Positions 45,078 through 57,122 of a stretch of DNA of 64,000 bases are shown in pieces. Numbering within the stretch: the first letter of the stretch is position 1; every line of letters begins with the position of its first letter. The stretch spans positions 1,240,001-1,304,000 of the forward strand of contig VJWN01000009.1 in assembly GCA_007644065.1 (NCBI GenBank), given 5' to 3'. The notes below the pieces were generated by a model. That model had not been told where the DNA came from. It searched no databases and saw only the letters and a program-made list of their open reading frames with translations. Origin of the DNA: Margaritispora aquatica (lineage: Eukaryota; Ascomycota; Leotiomycetes; Helotiales; Discinellaceae). Position numbers and translations under genes: made by a program.

Positions 45078-46008
45078 AGTTTTGGGAAAGAAGAGAGTGT
45101 GTTTTGATACCAGAGATTGGCGTTTTCGTTGGCATTTTGAAAAGGCGCGGGTATGGATTTTGGGCTGGCACTTTACTTCCTTGATGATATTCACAATGAC
45201 GGAGAGAATGATGATTGAATGAAACCAATGAAATCAAGCCAATGTCCAGTGATAAAATGTGATTTTGATTGGAGTGATTGAGGTGAAGTGGTCCGAAAAT
45301 AGCATTTTTGACCAAGTGATAAGTGTGTAGTGAGCAAATAAATATACACCAACAAAACCACATTATAGAGTCAAGGTTATATGCCCTTGTGTAAGACTTG
45401 CTAGTAGTAGCTAATCCATGAGAACACAAGTGTTTAATCCACACTGATCTTGCTCAATTACTTTTAGGATGAACTCGCTCTCATTCTGTAGTCTCGCTTA
45501 GAGGTTCTAGCTCATGTTAATCTTAGCTTTAATTCTAAACTGTTCCTATGTACCAGTACTTTATCTATCTCCTCAGCCAGCATCCCAAATTGAGGCTCGA
45601 GCAATGGATATTGATTGCAGAAGACCATGCGGCTATTTCTCTCTATGACATACTCAGAACCAGTCAATAAAACATGCGATAGGTCAAAAAACTCCGTCTG
45701 ACTCTCACTTCAGCTTCACCCACCTATTCATGGGGGTGCTGAGCCTTGTTCTGGTCTATACGACAAGTGTTTTCAAGTCTGTGGATAGCTCGCCTGTGGG
45801 TTTTCTCCTTTCTTTCTAGCAATGCCAATATTGATGTCTGATTTCACATTCGGACAAACTTCGATTTCATTCATACCTCTAGATCCTGTCAAGACGGCTT
45901 CAGAACCATGCTTGGGATATACAACCTGACTCAATCCACCTAAGCTCTTACAGTATTAACATCTCTTTATCCAGCACCAACTAGTCTTTCTTCATCGCCA
46001 AAAACCAA
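45078..46008. other. Intergenic between convergent genes
   Basis: 3' flanks only. No gene, RNA or repeat recognised. Confidence 0.4.
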
Positions 46009-46500
46009 TTAACTCAACACAACACTGCTTTCTTGCCTCGCTTGACTTCCGCCCTCCTTTGCCCTCCACCAAGCAAAAACATCCTCTATACCTTCTCCAT
46101 CGCCATTCCTCCAAGACCTCTCCTCCGACACCCATTCCTCGCCCACGCCCACACCCCTGCGTTCCCGAATCTCCCGCCCATTCATATAATCCACAGCCAT
46201 CCTCGCAATCTGCATGCCCGCATACAAACCTAACATGATCTTGATCCCCAAACAGAGAATCCACACCACGCTCTCGAAGACTTGGATGGCGACGAAGAGC
46301 GTCATGGCGATGCTGACGTTGATGATGCGGGAGGATTCCTGCCTGAGGCCGAGAGTCTGGGATATGGAGTGGTGGAGGCGCGTGTAGAATTTTTTGAGTT
46401 GCTGGAATGAGAAGGCTGGAGTGGAGACTTGGCTGGTGGAGGGGAGAGGCTTGGGTTGAGCATTGTTGGTATTATTGGGTTCGAGATTGTAAATATGCAT
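46009..46500 (-). CDS. Small hypothetical membrane protein
   Basis: Single exon of 163 aa starting MHIYNLEPNNTNNAQPK. A polar N-terminus of about 55 residues precedes two adjacent hydrophobic stretches (VSIAMTLFVAIQVFESVVWI and LCLGIKIMLGLYAGMQIA, about residues 61-100). These could form a hairpin in a membrane. The C-terminal third is charged with many Arg/Glu/Gly. No known domain. The frame is open over nearly 500 bp and starts at an ATG; overlapping frames are shorter, but support is limited to that. Confidence 0.55.
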   Translation of the reverse strand: MHIYNLEPNNTNNAQPKPLPSTSQVSTPAFSFQQLKKFYTRLHHSISQTLGLRQESSRIINVSIAMTLFVAIQVFESVVWILCLGIKIMLGLYAGMQIARMAVDYMNGREIRERRGVGVGEEWVSEERSWRNGDGEGIEDVFAWWRAKEGGSQARQESSVVLS

Positions 46501-47451
46501 TATGTATGCGTATGTGTGTCTGTGTATATGTGTGTGTGCTGTATGGTAGTTCGATAATCGAAACTACCTATATTGAATCCAAAATATACCCCAGGAGACA
46601 ACGCATAAGATGATAGACGTGAAGACGGCAAGACAGTTCTTGCTGTGCTGTTTACTTGCGTTGAGTTCTGAACTCTTGATTTCTGATCCTTGAATTTTGA
46701 CCCTGGAGTTTTGACCCTCAGTTGTTTCATAAAAAGTAAATTATGCAAGTGTATAACAAATGAGCTGAACTACAAAAATCACAATATTACCAAATACCAT
46801 TGGCGAGTTTGGGCTACCTTAGGCAATACCTGTAGAGCGTCGAAATTATCAAGCAAGTAACGAAATATTTATGATTCACATAAAGAATCTGCAATGGGTC
46901 AACCAAGACACCGTTTCGAACTTATAAATGATAGTCGATTTACGATGGGCATTACCGAAAGAATAACAAGAAGAATTCGCTTCTATCAGAACTACAAGCG
47001 AAGCAGACGAAGAAACTGTCGAGTTGTGTAGACAAGGCTCCGTTACCTGAGACTAACCTCCTTGACGACTGCTTGAGAAGGCTGGGCAACAACGCTGATA
47101 CTTTCTGGCGCAAAACCCCATCAATCAAGTAATTATAAGTCGTATTCCTGGCACAATGTGTTTCGATTGATGTAGTTGTTGGTTGAACAGCATCTCGCTT
47201 GTCGTCAGGGGAGAAATAAAGGACAAAGGAACCAAGCGAGCCGTAACTCTGGAGCGACATACGACACAGGAATACCACAGAAACGATATATGAATTACGA
47301 TGTCTTCTTTTCCCTTGGTATATTCCGGGTGGGCTGCTATTTACAGCTTACTCAGAAGAAAAGTAGAGATTCTTAAGCTGATATCCCATCAAGCTATCCA
47401 TTCCTGTATTTCCTACAACCTCAGGTGTCCAACCTCATTACCATCATGCAC
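46501..47451. other. Intergenic, upstream of the small membrane protein
   Basis: Contains a short TG/CA repeat at about 46506-46541 (minus strand CACACAC). No gene recognised. Confidence 0.4.
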
Positions 47452-48487
47452 TTACAAGTTGCTGTTGATAATATCGACGACTATACCACAAATTAGCACT
47501 CGACCTCTTATATCTCGGGCTCGACCTCAGGACAAACTCACAAGCTGGCTTCAGCGAAGCTCCACCGACCAAGAACCCATCGATATCAGACTGCTTGCTC
47601 AAATCCTTGCAGTTCTTCTCGCTCACACTGCCACCATAAATGATCCTCGTCTCCTCGGCAACCTTGTCGCTGACCTCCTCCTTCAACCACTTGCGGATCG
47701 CAGCGTGAACCTCCTGTGCCTGCTCAGTGCTAGCGACCTTTCCAGTTCCAATAGCCCAGATTGGCTCGTATGCCACGACGATCTTGCTCCAGTCCTGCAA
47801 CTTGTCCTTCACTGCCTGCAACTGCTTGGTGACGACATCGATGGTGAGGCCGCTCTCGCGCTGCTCAAGGGTCTCACCGCAGCAGAAGATGACGCCAATA
47901 CCACCGTCAAGCGCGAACTTGGTCTTTGAGGCCACGAAAGCATCGTCTTCTTGCAGAATCACACGACGCTCAGAGTGTCCGAGGAGTGTCCAGGTTATGT
48001 TGCTGTCCTTGAGTTGGTCAACGGAAATCTCACCGGTGAAAGCTCCGTTAGGCTTGTCGAAGACGTTTTGGGCTGCTACTTCGATTCCAGACTTAAGATG
48101 CTCACGGGCGAGGAGGAGGTAGAGGGAGGGAGGGGCGATGACGACCTCTGCGAAGATGAGTTAGCATGTGGTTGATTGATTGGCAATCATATGTACAGGG
48201 AGGATGGGAATCGAGCTCCAAGGTCACCGCGATTTGGTTGAGATATGGAGCTCTTGGTGAGCAATGAAGAAAATGAAGCTTACCAGTGTTAGGGTCCAAG
48301 GTGGCCTCGTTGAGAGTAGCAATGATCTTCTTAATGGTCTCAACAGAGCCATTCCTGCGCAAGAAACAAAATTAGCTCTCAGCTCAAAACTCTTTCCACA
48401 ACCCCTCATTGAAGCTGCCCCACCATCCACAAACCAAAGGTTCACTTACATCTTGAAGTTCCCCCCGACGAAGAATTGACGAGCCAT
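47452..48487 (-). CDS. TPI1: Triosephosphate isomerase
   Basis: Glycolytic enzyme interconverting dihydroxyacetone phosphate and glyceraldehyde 3-phosphate in the cytosol. Exons are complement(47452..47480, 47542..48147, 48284..48354, 48450..48487), with introns of 61, 136 and 95 bp; the product is 247 aa, the normal length. The start [15 protein letters not shown] carries the substrate-binding Asn and Lys12. The catalytic His lies in LLGHSERR, and the catalytic Glu in [14 protein letters not shown], the PROSITE signature. The phosphate loop YGGSVSEKN and [15 protein letters not shown] complete the barrel. Intron 1 falls inside the KM codon pair. The last exon is only 29 bp and encodes FVDIINSNL. 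Confidence 0.98.
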
Positions 48488-49499
48488 GATTGCGGATATG
48501 TTTATGCGAAGATGTGTAATTGGGGGAAGTTTATGTTTGGTAGGGGATTAAGTAGGATTGAAAGGATGTCTGGGAGAAGATTTTCTGGTGAATGCTTTCG
48601 AAGGGAGTGGAGGGGAGCGGAGGGGAGTTCGGCGGGATGTCGATATCTTGGTGGGGTTGCACTGATCCACTAAAAATGAACCTTGAAGATCTGCTGAAAC
48701 CCCTGTGCCATGCTCCTGCTGGCTGGCTTGTGCTGGCTGGCTGGAGGACAACACCAAGCAACTTGTGTTGTATAGAATCTTTCCATCCACATTCAAAGAC
48801 CATCCAAGGCTCAATTACAATACAGCACTGGAAATCATAAAACTCAAACCTTCCTAAAGGTCATCTATCAAGGTCGAAAATTTTCAACAGCGAGGCACAA
48901 TCCAATATCTCTCCGTGCTACAATTGGTGACAATGAATCTTTTGCGGCATATACATTCATGTCTTAGCGATGCCAACGAACACTACCGTACCTACACAGG
49001 CTGCCAATGGAGTGACTTGCATACGCCTGCATCATGATTAGTTGCTGCAGTGATGAACTTGGGCAAAGATACGGCAAATCTCATGTCTCCCCACGCTCGC
49101 AAGCAAATCGCTCATAAAAGGCGCGCTACCTGCCTGGATGAGAAACAAGAAATTGCTCACTTTGCTTTTTAGAAGGATGAGGCAGTTAGGTGAGAGACGA
49201 GCAAGGTTTAATTTTCGTTGCATTTTTATATAATATGTTTGAAGGACCACTACTCTACCTCGCCGATCATTGAGACATATGTCATTCTCATAACCCAGAA
49301 ATCTTCGTTCCACCCTTTTGCTTATTGCGACTATCTTACACAAGGAGACAGACAAAAAGTATCAAGTAAAGTCAAAAGGCCACCCAAAATCATTGAAGCG
49401 TGCTAACTCCCATTTCAGATCGCCTCCCTAAGTTGAGAACATGGCAACATATCAAAACATGAACGACGAAACAAACTTGCCAAAGCTACTGTCATTGGA
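48488..49499. other. Intergenic, TPI promoter and 3' flank of the next gene
   Basis: Promoter side of TPI. It contains a repeated GCTGGCTGG run near 48717-48745. No gene recognised. Confidence 0.4.
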
Positions 49500-51383
49500 T
49501 CACCATCCTGCATCGCGGCGGTCACGATTGAAGCCCTCAGATGAGCTTGAAGTTGCATAGCGTCGTGGCAATTGAATTGGCGAAAAGGGATTTGGATTAT
49601 CAAAATTCGTCCTCACTGGACTTGCCATGCTCGAGCGCCGTCCGAATGCTTCCTCGCGATCATCAGAGACAGGTAGGCGACAAGGAAATCTTTCTTCCCT
49701 GACAGGACTATAATGATGTCGAATAACACGACCGGGATCGAATGCTCGTCGATATTCACCACGTGGCTCAATGGGCGATCTGATGTAGTCTTCCACGTCA
49801 TGTCTTCGTGTAACATACTCCTCCTCAGAATGGTAGTCGTCAAATCGCTGTTCACGATCGTCGATGTAGCGATGAGGTTCTGACCGACGAAGCTCTTGAA
49901 AGTGAGTTTCTGGGCGCCCATAAGAGGTCAATGGCTGTGACCGAGTCGGAGGTCGTTCAACAACATGTTGGATGATGACAGGCGTCGGTTTTGTTGTTTG
50001 CTCGATGGTTGCAAATCTTTGTGTCATTGCATCCTCTTTGCCTGCGAGATAGGCTGAGGTGATTGCTTCACTGCTAGGAGTCATGCGTGGTGGTTCGGGC
50101 GCATAAGGTCTATGTTTCATATCACCAAATTCGCTGTATCGACGTCTGTTTCCCAATTCACGATCTGGTGATGGGGATTGACCTCTGAGGAAGAAGGTTT
50201 TCACCTCACGATCCGGACGATGTCGACTGTGGCTCCTGGTTGGTCCTTTGTTGACCGAATGTCTTCTCTTCACTGAAACCGAACTATCACTCGTCACACT
50301 TTCAAAGCTCTCAGCATCGCTTTCAGAGTCGCTGAAGGACGAATCAGAAGACGAGTCTGATTCATGACGGTGATGCTTTTTTGGTGTGGGTTTTCCTCTA
50401 GCCGGTTTGACTTTGGTGTTGCCACCACCTTTTTTGCCCAGATTAATCACTTGTGCTGGACCATGGGCTCCATTTGCACCTGGATGGGGGCCTGGATGCG
50501 AACCCGGATGTTGCGGCCTTTGTTGCTGTTGTTGTTGCGGGTGTTGTTGCGGGTGTTGAGGAGGTGGTGGTGGAGGACGTGGTTGCGTGGCTTGCTGATG
50601 CTGCATTCTTTGGTGGTGTTCTTGCAGCTCTCTTTGTCGTTCCATGTGGATTCTCTCTTGATTTCTCTGATTCTGATGCTCTCGATCCATATCTTGCTTC
50701 CTCTGCTCCTTCTGATGATAGAGGACTATTGGATTCTTATCCGGGAGGGGGGCTCTCGCTACATAGACTGTAAGCGTCAAAGTCTCCCTCTGCTTCTTCT
50801 CTCCCCTTCCCCTTGAAGGGAGATCCCTCACAAAGCTATCCAATTGGACTAATGACCAGCTAAAATTGCTTGGATCTGCTTCCGGATTTCTGGGATCGAC
50901 TTCGCTGGAAACAAGAGCATCCAAAAGGCTGTTCACTTGGGTCGTTTGGTTTGGTCTGAGTGCGAATTTCTTTTCAGAAACTGTCTTTCGCAACTGATTG
51001 AGTCGCTTGATATCACGTTCGATCTCGGACTGGGTTAGGCGTTCTTCACTGATATCAGCGATGGCCCAGGTTGGCTTTTCTCTGGGGTTATTCGGAGTAA
51101 CTTTGCGAATAGTATATACCCGGTACGAGGTTAGGAGTTTCAAAGCATCAGATTCAGACATCATCCTTGGAGGAGTGACATCTGAAGTTCTGGTTCCATT
51201 CTGCATAGGCATCTGTCGAGTCGGCATCTGCATTGGCATTGGGATGTTCTGAGGTCCAGGAGCACTGCCTTGAGGACGGAAACCAGGTGGTGGGGGTGGG
51301 GGTGCTGCAAAATTCCCTCCCTGTCCAGGTGTTGGTCCTCGCTGTTGAACGGGGGGTGGAGGAGGAGGAGGGATTCTAGACAT
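49500..51383 (-). CDS. Proline/glutamine-rich hypothetical protein with Ser-Asp-rich segment
   Basis: Family not recognised. Single exon of 627 aa from ATG 51383 (MSRIPPPPPPPVQQRG). Order of features: a poly-Pro N-terminus; a possible globular part (LLTSYRVYTIRKVTPNNPRE to TLTVYVARAPLPDKNP, about 70-230) that looks conserved; a basic Gln/His-rich coiled coil; and Pro and Gln runs. An acidic serine stretch (SDSSSDSSFSDSESDAESFE) next to RRHSVNKGPTRSHSRHR follows, then an Arg/Glu/Tyr-rich C-terminal half. The composition suggests an RNA- or actin-associated scaffold, but nothing specific proves it. The frame stays open for 106 codons upstream, to an ATG at 51701, giving a possible 733-aa form. 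Confidence 0.78.
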   Translation of the reverse strand: MSRIPPPPPPPVQQRGPTPGQGGNFAAPPPPPPGFRPQGSAPGPQNIPMPMQMPTRQMPMQNGTRTSDVTPPRMMSESDALKLLTSYRVYTIRKVTPNNPREKPTWAIADISEERLTQSEIERDIKRLNQLRKTVSEKKFALRPNQTTQVNSLLDALVSSEVDPRNPEADPSNFSWSLVQLDSFVRDLPSRGRGEKKQRETLTLTVYVARAPLPDKNPIVLYHQKEQRKQDMDREHQNQRNQERIHMERQRELQEHHQRMQHQQATQPRPPPPPPQHPQQHPQQQQQQRPQHPGSHPGPHPGANGAHGPAQVINLGKKGGGNTKVKPARGKPTPKKHHRHESDSSSDSSFSDSESDAESFESVTSDSSVSVKRRHSVNKGPTRSHSRHRPDREVKTFFLRGQSPSPDRELGNRRRYSEFGDMKHRPYAPEPPRMTPSSEAITSAYLAGKEDAMTQRFATIEQTTKPTPVIIQHVVERPPTRSQPLTSYGRPETHFQELRRSEPHRYIDDREQRFDDYHSEEEYVTRRHDVEDYIRSPIEPRGEYRRAFDPGRVIRHHYSPVREERFPCRLPVSDDREEAFGRRSSMASPVRTNFDNPNPFSPIQLPRRYATSSSSEGFNRDRRDAGW

Positions 51384-54300
51384 CTTGAAAGAATGACCCA
51401 ACACAGTTGTTTGAATGTCAGAAGGGTCCAGAGGTGTATTGCGAGGAGATATCTTGGACAATGAGGCGGTAGAGAACAATGCCGTGGAGAAATTGCTATC
51501 CAGAGAAGATGGGGCGACGCGACTAAGTAGTTGAGCTCTGGCCTGAGTATCAAGTCCAAACCTTAAGGAGCCGCACGATGTTCTTACTTTTTTCGAGGTT
51601 CGCCCGTGCAATAGTGAGGCGGGCGACAGTCGGCTTAGGCTTAGGAAGAGGGGTGGGTGGATGGGCAAAGGAGGGCGTGGGATCAAGTATATATGATGCA
51701 TATAACAACCCTACCCGTGCAGCACCATGGCTTTTCTCACTAAACATCTTGACGGTGGAGGGGTCCTCTTTGGCGGCACGGCGGGGTCAATGCCGTATCA
51801 ATTTGTACATTCAAGCATCACTAAAACGCCAGCATTCCAGCTACGAATAACGGGTTTCTGTCAGTGCCGAGTACGGTTTGCTTTGTTACCATTGGAACAC
51901 GGCACTCTGTACACTTTCTCTGTGGGCTATTCGACAAACGGCTTTAAAGACCCCTCACATCCAGATTGGAAACACTTTTGAGCAAATGAATCTTCCAGAT
52001 GTCCTTTCCTTAGATCAACTACCCAGTTCTGTGGGGTCATGCGGATTACTGTCATGCATTAGCATTTGAATGTAGTCCAATAGGGAGGCAGTGCAAGAAT
52101 GAGGTAGGCATCCAGCCACAAGGCAACCGCTGACAATCAGGGCGTTTTGAACTCCTCGAGGCTCCTAGTGATAGGGTGAATATTAGCGAGGCAGACTCTC
52201 AAGCTCTATCGCCTATTGCAGAACCATCCTATCATCACTAATCTCGAGCTTATATCTCAGCTCGGATTGGTGTGCTATAGTCTTGGAAAGGTTAATAGCT
52301 TGATCGCTGAGGATTTCAAGATTCGCAATGCTGAGGGCGTGTTAAAACGGTCGCTTTTGCATTCGGTTTTGGTTGGTATATGTTACGAAATACGAGGAAT
52401 GAGGGATGTACCGGGTTACAAGAGGTTAGAGACTACCCGGGTGGAACAATATTCGGGCCGCTCCCTCCCTTCCGCCAACTTCCCGACTGTCATGTGATCA
52501 TTCCTACCATCCTGGCACCCGTCAAAATACACATCTCTCTCGATTTCTTTTTCGAATCTACTATCCGACCTCTCAAAGATGCATCACAACTGCAATTTGT
52601 GGCCTGGAATATGGCTTCATTCTCTCACCGACTCACCGAGTCATTTGAGGTCAAAGTCTGTCAAGGCAAATATAACCGACCATTGCGGACCAACTTTGGA
52701 AAATGCGAACCACCACACCTCGATTATTCGACGCCCGAGCAAACCACCCAAATCAACAGTTTGTCAACTTCGTCAAGAAATGAGTCGGGCCACCGCCCAG
52801 AATCAAAGCATCTTTTGCCCCAAGCACGCTCAAAAGTTTCGGACATTTATCATGGTACCACGGTTATCTCTCCTGTCCTCGTCAAAGATAGGGCTGCATG
52901 TTTGCTGTCGGTTCCCGAGCAGCTCAGCGACCAATTCGACTACTCGTCGACAGGTTTCCATCCTACCGTCATTGATTGGGTACTCTTTGATTGCCTGATC
53001 TATTACTCGGGTGAATTCCAATTCGATTCTGCTCTTCGTCTGGCGTGTATGGAAACGACAGAAGATCCATGCTTTGCAGTTAACCGTGCTTTGCATCCGC
53101 CCTGAATCAACGTGCATATTAAACATTTGGAAAACAAGCTATTGGAAGATTTAATCGTCATCTTTAATGCACAGAATAGTCTTACAGGTCAACTGCAGCA
53201 TTCTAGTGCATCGAATTTCTTACCATTCGTCTGTCTTCCTGTGGCGTATTGCCCTGCTTCAACTGTAAATCCGCCACCTGCAGGCCGACTTTGAGGGTGT
53301 GTTCTTCTCGATGCTGCCACACTTACGATAGTGTGGTGTGATTCCTTCCTCAAAGCAGAACGTTTTGAAACTTTGGTATGACTCGGTGACCCATTTCATC
53401 ACTACGGGAGGGTTTTGCGCCTTCAACTCAATGGATGTTTCATAAGCACAGAATAGACTTTGAAGCATCTAAGTCTGTTCGCAAAAATACCCCAGATCGC
53501 TTGTCTCCCGCTCTCCGCAATTCGATTTACTGACAAGCTGCTGCTTTAAGTGAATTGAATCCACTCCCTTGGGCATTTGAGCATTGAGCAAATCAAAATG
53601 CTCTTTTAGGGCGACAAATCTCAAACCCACTAGACGTCAGTCCAATTTCAGCTTAGACGTCCATGTCAACAAACAGTGCACTTGCTAGAATGCAGCAATC
53701 AATAATTCATGTCGATCAATCTTGCCCCTCAAATGCCAGACGAGCAAAAAATCATATGTCAATTCTCTAATAGAGCCATCGGCTCGACACCGCACTGCAG
53801 CGGAAGACGATGTGGTAATTGTGTGAGACTTTTTCGGTGTTACATTCCTGCTGTGATCATTTCGTCGTATGGCGCATGTCGTGCAAGCTATTATTTCGGT
53901 GAGTGCTTCTTTCTTTCTCTATGTTTGCTTGTTATTAACTTGCAACCACTCTCACCGAGTACACTAGGGCAAGACTCGATGAGTGTTTGCCCTAGCCTCG
54001 TGTTGGTTTTAAGAAGATCTTGATGGGTGTGAAGTTGGTAAACGCGTACGCACTTTGTTATTCTCGGAATTTTTGGGAGCAGCTATCCGCATATAGCCTA
54101 TTTGCTTCGAGGATCTAGGTGATAAGGCTGTCGAGTTTACATGTGAAATTTAACGCTTGGGGCTTGCACTTACATTGCCTCCGCTGAGATGGCCATCGGC
54201 GAACCTTGTGTCTATCCATTTCACGGATGGTTGTCAACTTGATTGCTCTGTGTTGTGGAATATCATGAGGTGTGAAGGTCGACATGATATGTCAAACGAG

Positions 54301-55536
54301 TAATATCGGGACAAATTACATGAGAGGCAATAAGGAATTCTTACAATTTCACTTCTTGCAAAAGTTAGTGAGTATTTCTTCGTTTTTACTCTTGAATGTG
54401 CATATGCTTTAGTTGTTTTCCAACAAAATGGCCTGTCGGTCGATTTGAGCTAAATCGGGTTCATCCATCTATTGGTTATTTCATGATATCAAGACAAAAA
54501 GCAATTGCTTGAGAGATTTAAAATCTGAATCGTGCGAATCTGGTGATGGTAAAGAGGGGTAAGGCTTGGTGGATGAACATATCCTCGCTTAATCACATCA
54601 ATCCAAGGCTCAGTGGCTCAGTGATTTGTATAGCACTACAATCTCGCAGTATATGCAATGATGCAATCAAAGGAAATCAAACAGAAATAAAGTAGTATTG
54701 CAACTGATATGTTTGTATCATGTACCATTAATTCACACAACAGTATCCAATTTTCGGTGTGCAAATCGATGGCTGCGCGTTTGGGTCGCTCCATCCACCT
54801 AAGAGCAGTTGCTCGAATCCATTCCCTGCTCAATGTTTTCAACTCAGCTTAGTTCCAACTCTCACACGAGCGGGGGCAACCTTCTAGAATCAAAGAGAGT
54901 TGTGGTTGTCTCGCTGTAAGGTGGCGGAACGCGCGTTAAGTATCGGATACCCATCTTTATACGCAGTTCGATGCTATTTATGGCCAGACAACAGTAACTG
55001 GAGAGTTTGATACGAGCCAATGCCTCGGAAGATTGTCGGGGGGTTTCGTCTGCAGCTACTCCAGTCTGTAGGGAGTCATGGGACTGGAACGAGAGCATGT
55101 GAATCTATCGTCGTTTTTGGGGTAAGAGGGGCAAAGCCAGCTACGTAAACTTCATGGTGAGAGGATGAGAGGGACCGAGAGGACCGAGAGGACTCTGAAT
55201 CTGAGAAGTCTGGGAGTGTGAGAGAATGTAGGAGACATAGAGGTACTTTTATTTCACTTCAAAACGATGACTATCTTTTCGACTCGTGTATTCAAGCATT
55301 CGAAGTAGACGTAATCAACAGAGATACACATATCACTTCAAAACATAGAAATCACCATCCTCATAAGAACAGATTGTAGACTTGCATTACTAAGGTAGAT
55401 AGAGTACAGCGCAGTAATCCGCTTCACAAAAATTACAAGCCAGATACCTGGACGTTAATCCGTCCTTTCATAGATACACGTATCAAGAACAGAATGCACC
55501 TCAAGCTACTGAAACAGATACCTCTAGTTAATCAAT
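51384..55536. other. Long gene-poor region
   Basis: About 4.1 kb. The only sizeable open frame is 52380-53105 (listed). The rest (53110-55490) holds AT-rich sequence and short frames on both strands without recognisable products. A candidate exon with a GTAAGT donor lies at about 53468-53327 on the minus strand but could not be extended convincingly. Confidence 0.45.
52380..53105 (+). CDS. Doubtful open reading frame, 241 codons
   Basis: The frame is open, with an ATG at 52380 and another at 52611 (MASFSHRLTESFEVKV), but no recognisable domain. Other frames in the same interval, including one on the minus strand (52830-53126), are also open for 90-140 codons, so protein-coding status is uncertain. 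Composition is ordinary, with many Ser, Leu and Pro. It could be a short lineage-specific gene or chance. Confidence 0.2.
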   Translation: MLRNTRNEGCTGLQEVRDYPGGTIFGPLPPFRQLPDCHVIIPTILAPVKIHISLDFFFESTIRPLKDASQLQFVAWNMASFSHRLTESFEVKVCQGKYNRPLRTNFGKCEPPHLDYSTPEQTTQINSLSTSSRNESGHRPESKHLLPQARSKVSDIYHGTTVISPVLVKDRAACLLSVPEQLSDQFDYSSTGFHPTVIDWVLFDCLIYYSGEFQFDSALRLACMETTEDPCFAVNRALHPP

Positions 55537-57122
55537 TCATTTCCTCCGCCGCTTCCTCTTCTTCTTGGGCGGCTTCTCTTGAGCCTCGGTCTCCGCCGCT
55601 ATCAATACATCGTCAGCAAAATCTGACACCTCTAACAAGCTACCACAGTACTGTACAAGCCCTTATACACACCCTTACCTTCAGCTCTCTCTTCTGGCTC
55701 ATCACCCTCCTCTCTCGCCCGCTTCCTCGTCGATCCACCCGGACTGCCAGGACTGTCCAGCAGACTCTCGCCCGTCATATTCACACCACTCAAACCACCC
55801 ACGCCCGTCGCCAAACTCAGGCCTAATCCATCCCTCGACCCGATTCCTAATGCCGACCCACTCGCATCAACAACACTGACGCCAGCGACACGGTCCCTGA
55901 TCTCCGCCAAGAAGCCCAGCACAACGGCGCTCAACTCCTCGGGCCGCTCCCACTGTGGATTTGCTCCACAATCGCTTAGCATCCTCACGCCAAAGAACCT
56001 CTTGTTCCCATCGTACAGGCCCTCGAAAGCACCAGGCTCGGCATATATGCCCCAGTCCCTATCGCCCGCGACAAAGAGACTAGGTACCTCGACCTTCTTG
56101 CCTGCGAAGATTTCGAGCTCGGCTGTGTGACAAGGTGAGGAGAGAACGCGATGCCAGTTTAGCGCCCCGAGGAAAGATGTTCGTGTGAATTCTTTGGTGA
56201 GGATGGAGAGGTCGGAGTGGGTCAGGAACGGAGAGGTGAGAGTGGAAACTTGGGTGGGTGAGATGCCGCTGTTGGCTAGGAGGGAGGCGAGGACTTCTTT
56301 GATGGTGCTGTTGCGTGGAGGAATAAGGTATGAAGGTAATGTGGCGAGCTGCTCTATTGATGAGTTTGAGAGTGGATGGGGAGCTGGATCCTGATTTCCT
56401 GGCAGAAGATGTGATTGAGCGAAGAAATATTTCTGTAGAAATGAATAAATGTTTTTTGGTGGTATCATGAGATCTGTATTCGCTGTTTCGCTGGCGTAGT
56501 ATTGCGTGACGGTTTGTCTTGGCTCCGAGAGAGAAGCGAGTCCTTCATTAATGGTAGCTAGCGGAGCAGGAGGATTGTTGGTATTGAACGGAAAATTAGG
56601 CGGAAGAGCATTAGGACGTGAGACTGTTATTACACTATCGCCTCATATCAGATTCGGAAGATTTGAGCCTGATTCGCGAGCTGTTACATACCTTTTGAAT
56701 ATATCCGGCCTGATCAAAGCACACAAATTCGCCACGACAGAGCCCAAATCGTGACCCAGCACCATCGTTACCTCCTTATACCCAAGAGCAGCCACCAACC
56801 TCACCGCATCCGTGACGAGTCTCGAGAAAGTAAAAGTATGCAGATCAACCTCTGCCCACGACCTGGTATCCCACCCGGTCGTTCGTCCGTAGCCTCTCTG
56901 ATCATAAGCGATGACATGATAACCCCCAGAAACCAGAATCGGCATCACTTCCTTCCACGACCAGGCAAGATCCAAGAAACCATGAAGACACAGAATCAAA
57001 GGAGACCCGGGCACACCTGCCGAGAGTACATGGTATGTCAGGTCATTGGTCTTGACATACGTCTCGATGATACCACTGGGGAGTGGTAGCGGCGGCAGCT
57101 CTACTGGACCAGCTTCGTTCAT
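55537..57122 (-). CDS. Epoxide-hydrolase-like alpha/beta hydrolase with basic tail
   Basis: Exons are complement(55537..55598, 55679..56634, 56692..57122), with introns of 57 and 80 bp; the product is 482 aa. It has the alpha/beta-hydrolase core: HGFLD oxyanion region (47-51), YDQRGYGRT (73-81), nucleophile elbow VLGHDLGS with Asp125, the cap region, and an acid-containing FVAGDRDWGIYAEPGAFEG. Where most relatives have G-H-W/F before the QxExP stretch, this protein reads DCGANPQWERPEE. The usual catalytic His is therefore not visible there. The C-terminus extends beyond the fold and, after splicing, ends in PPKKKRKRRRK, a nuclear-localisation-like cluster. The family is clear. Activity is doubtful unless another His serves. 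Confidence 0.85.

Noticed and set aside
53259..53468. Possible minus-strand exon ending in a good GTAAGT donor
   Set aside because: No downstream exon combination gave a coherent protein; left as an unexplained signal.
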